Source of the DNA: Hyphomicrobiaceae bacterium
GTDB lineage: Bacteria; Pseudomonadota; Alphaproteobacteria; Rhizobiales; Hyphomicrobiaceae
Reading direction: 5' to 3'
Length of the DNA: 64,000 nucleotides
Assembly (NCBI GenBank): GCA_022844275.1
Contig: JALHMB010000007.1
Location: 62,001 to 126,000, forward strand
This document shows, one piece after another, positions 62,557 through 64,000 of the stretch. Positions within the stretch are counted from its first letter, which is position 1; the number at the start of each line of letters is the position of its first letter. Below the pieces are notes generated by a model. The model was given only the letters and a program-made list of their open reading frames with translations, searched no databases and was not told the origin of the DNA. Made by a program: the position numbers and the translations under genes.

Positions 62557-63311
62557 GTGCAGATGCTGCTCCGGTTCTCGAGACTTCAGCGCTGAGCAAG
62601 TCCTTCGGCGGCCTCGCGGCCGTGCGCGACGTCTCGATCGCGCTGCGGCGCGGCGAGTTGCACGCGGTCATCGGCCCCAATGGCGCGGGGAAATCCACGC
62701 TCGTAAATCTGCTCTCTGGCGAGCTGAAGCCCACATCGGGTGAGATCCGCCTCGACGGACGTCCGGTCGAGAGCACATCCGCGCCGCGCATGGCGCAGGC
62801 AGGCGTCGCTCGCTCGTTCCAACGGACGAACATCTTCCCGCCGCTCACTGTTCACGAGAACGTCCGCCTCGCCGCGCAAGCCATCCACACGCCGACGCGC
62901 GAGCTGCTGCGCCCGCGTGCCACGGCTCGTGACCTCGACGCGCGTGTTGCGGCCGTACTCGAGCGGATCGGCCTCCATGAGGCGCCGCACCGCATTGCCG
63001 GTACGCTGTCCCACGGCGAGCAGCGGCTGATCGAGATCGCCATGACGCTCGCCGGTAATCCCCGCGTGCTGCTGCTCGACGAACCGCTTGCCGGCATGGG
63101 CAACGAGGAATCCTTGGGCCTGGCGCGCCTACTGAAGGATCTCGCGCGCGATCACGCCGTCCTGCTCATCGAGCACGACATGGATTTCGTCTTCTCGGTT
63201 GCCGACCGCATGACGGTGATGGTCGAGGGCGCTCTGCTCGCGAGTGGCGCGCCGCAAGAAATTCGCGCTGATGCCGCGGTACAGCGGGCCTATCTCGGAG
63301 CGGCACCATGA
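62553..63311 (+). CDS. livG: ABC transporter ATP-binding protein LivG
   Basis: A 252-residue ATPase: Walker A GPNGAGKSTLVNLLSG, Q-loop region GVARSFQRTNIFPPL, signature LSHGEQRLIEIAM (a His replaces the usual central Gly of LSGGEQ), Walker B VLLLDEPLAGM, H-loop LLIEHDMDFV. The LSHGEQ variant is normal for LivG. Start and stop overlap neighbours by four bases (ATGA), so the operon is translationally coupled. Confidence 0.95.
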   Translation: MSADAAPVLETSALSKSFGGLAAVRDVSIALRRGELHAVIGPNGAGKSTLVNLLSGELKPTSGEIRLDGRPVESTSAPRMAQAGVARSFQRTNIFPPLTVHENVRLAAQAIHTPTRELLRPRATARDLDARVAAVLERIGLHEAPHRIAGTLSHGEQRLIEIAMTLAGNPRVLLLDEPLAGMGNEESLGLARLLKDLARDHAVLLIEHDMDFVFSVADRMTVMVEGALLASGAPQEIRADAAVQRAYLGAAP

Positions 63312-64000
63312 CCGGCCATGTCGAGCTCCTTTCCGCCGCGGACCTGCACGCCTCCTACGGAACGAGCCATATCCTGCGCGGCGTGACGATCGAAGTTAGC
63401 CGCGGCGAGACGGTCGCGCTCATGGGCCGCAATGGCATGGGCAAGAGCACGCTCATTCGCACGATCATGGGTCTCGTGCCGGCGGCTCGCGGCCGTGTCA
63501 CGCTGGCTGGTGTCGACGCCACGCGCTTGCCGACATTCGCGCGATCGCAACTCGGCATTGCTTACGTGCCCGAAGGACGCGGCATATTCGGCACGCTTTC
63601 CGTCGCCGAGAACCTCGACATCGCGGCGCGCCCCGGTCCTGATGGCGAGAACGCGTGGACCATCAACCGCGTGCTGGAACTTTTCCCCCGCCTCGCCGAG
63701 CGGCGCACGAACCGGGGCGATCAGCTTTCCGGCGGCGAGCAGCAGATGCTCGCGATCGCCCGCGCGCTGCTGACGAACCCGCGCCTCATCATCCTGGATG
63801 AAGCAACGGAGGGTCTTGCCCCGCTCATCCGCGAGGAAATCTGGTCCACGATCCGGCTCGTGCGCGAGACCGGGCTCGCCGCTCTTATCGTGGACAAATC
63901 CGTGAGCGAGCTTGCGCGCATCTCCGATCGCGTCGTGGTATTGGTCAAGGGCGAGGTCGTGCACGAGGGGCCGCCAGCAACGCTGCTCGCCGATCAAGCC
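63308..64000 (+). CDS. livF: ABC transporter ATP-binding protein LivF (cut by the window edge)
   Basis: The first 231 codons, open to the right edge; LivF is usually about 235 residues, so only a few are missing. Walker A GRNGMGKSTLIRTIMG, Q-loop region YVPEGRGIFGTLSVAENLDI, signature LSGGEQQMLAIARAL, Walker B LIILDEATEGLAP. The ATG overlaps the livG stop. The H-loop reads LIVDKSVSEL where most LivF have a His (IVEQ/EH region), a variant seen in this subfamily. It completes the transporter ATPase dimer with LivG. Confidence 0.93.
   Translation, partial: MTGHVELLSAADLHASYGTSHILRGVTIEVSRGETVALMGRNGMGKSTLIRTIMGLVPAARGRVTLAGVDATRLPTFARSQLGIAYVPEGRGIFGTLSVAENLDIAARPGPDGENAWTINRVLELFPRLAERRTNRGDQLSGGEQQMLAIARALLTNPRLIILDEATEGLAPLIREEIWSTIRLVRETGLAALIVDKSVSELARISDRVVVLVKGEVVHEGPPATLLADQA

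Overview
The window is high-GC chromosomal DNA of an alphaproteobacterium, most likely a member of the Hyphomicrobiales (Rhizobiales) close to the Xanthobacteraceae/Nitrobacteraceae group. The signs are an alphaproteobacterial RNase E whose S1 domain is split by a long acidic/arginine-rich insert, 5-aminolevulinate synthase (C4 haem route), DUF1236 and DUF6460 proteins, Lin0512 proteins, a FixL/FixJ-like pair, a suhB/alpha-r8-type small RNA and a consensus CtrA box. I see no phage, insertion sequence, CRISPR array or plasmid functions. The only RNA genes found are one tRNA-Ala and the small RNA.

Layout. 1-5.1 kb: start of a repeat protein running off the left edge behind a CtrA box, a CHASE2 adenylate cyclase divergent from a FecR-domain protein, and a DUF1236 protein. 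5.3-12.3 kb: tenA, then a leftward operon (enoyl-CoA hydratase, HMG-CoA-lyase-like enzyme, acyl-CoA dehydrogenase, ketopantoate-reductase-like protein, a small unknown, phosphonoacetate hydrolase) headed by a GntR/HutC regulator. 12.4-18.6 kb: rightward SuyAB/UxaA-like lyase subunits behind an 18-bp palindrome and closed by a strong terminator, then a GNAT protein, a tartrate-dehydratase-like enolase, a YciI protein, an Ldh-type dehydrogenase and an MFS carrier. Together 5.9-18.6 kb reads as a hydroxyacid/organophosphonate/organosulfonate catabolic region.

18.6-47.3 kb is mainly housekeeping: suhB-type sRNA, amiC-type amidase, rne, a TMEM143-like protein, a FadL porin, a DctPQM TRAP transporter, speD with a leader that looks like an RNA switch, AsmA, parE, a GST, a membrane-anchored unknown, a double MaoC protein, hemA, a UbiH-type hydroxylase, two tandem Lin0512 proteins, an HTH/S24-like regulator, a DUF952 protein, pyrD, DUF6460, a DEAD-box helicase and HU.

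47.8-64 kb: tRNA-Ala(CGC), a decayed cyclase/TPR gene, a PAS histidine kinase with a FixJ-like regulator and a lone receiver protein, then a second catabolic region (Rieske oxygenase, decarboxylase-type amidohydrolase, cupin, an amino-acid/aromatic-acid-type binding protein, a molybdopterin oxidoreductase, acetyl-CoA synthetase) and a LivHMGF transporter that continues past the right edge. The binding protein at 54.6 kb is the obvious candidate partner for the LivHMGF genes, which have none beside them.

The observation I rate highest is the speD leader (31187-31299). A 13-nt segment in it is perfectly complementary to the Shine-Dalgarno plus start codon of speD, and a competing partner lies between the two. 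This looks like a translation-controlling RNA switch for polyamine synthesis. All pairings were found by eye.
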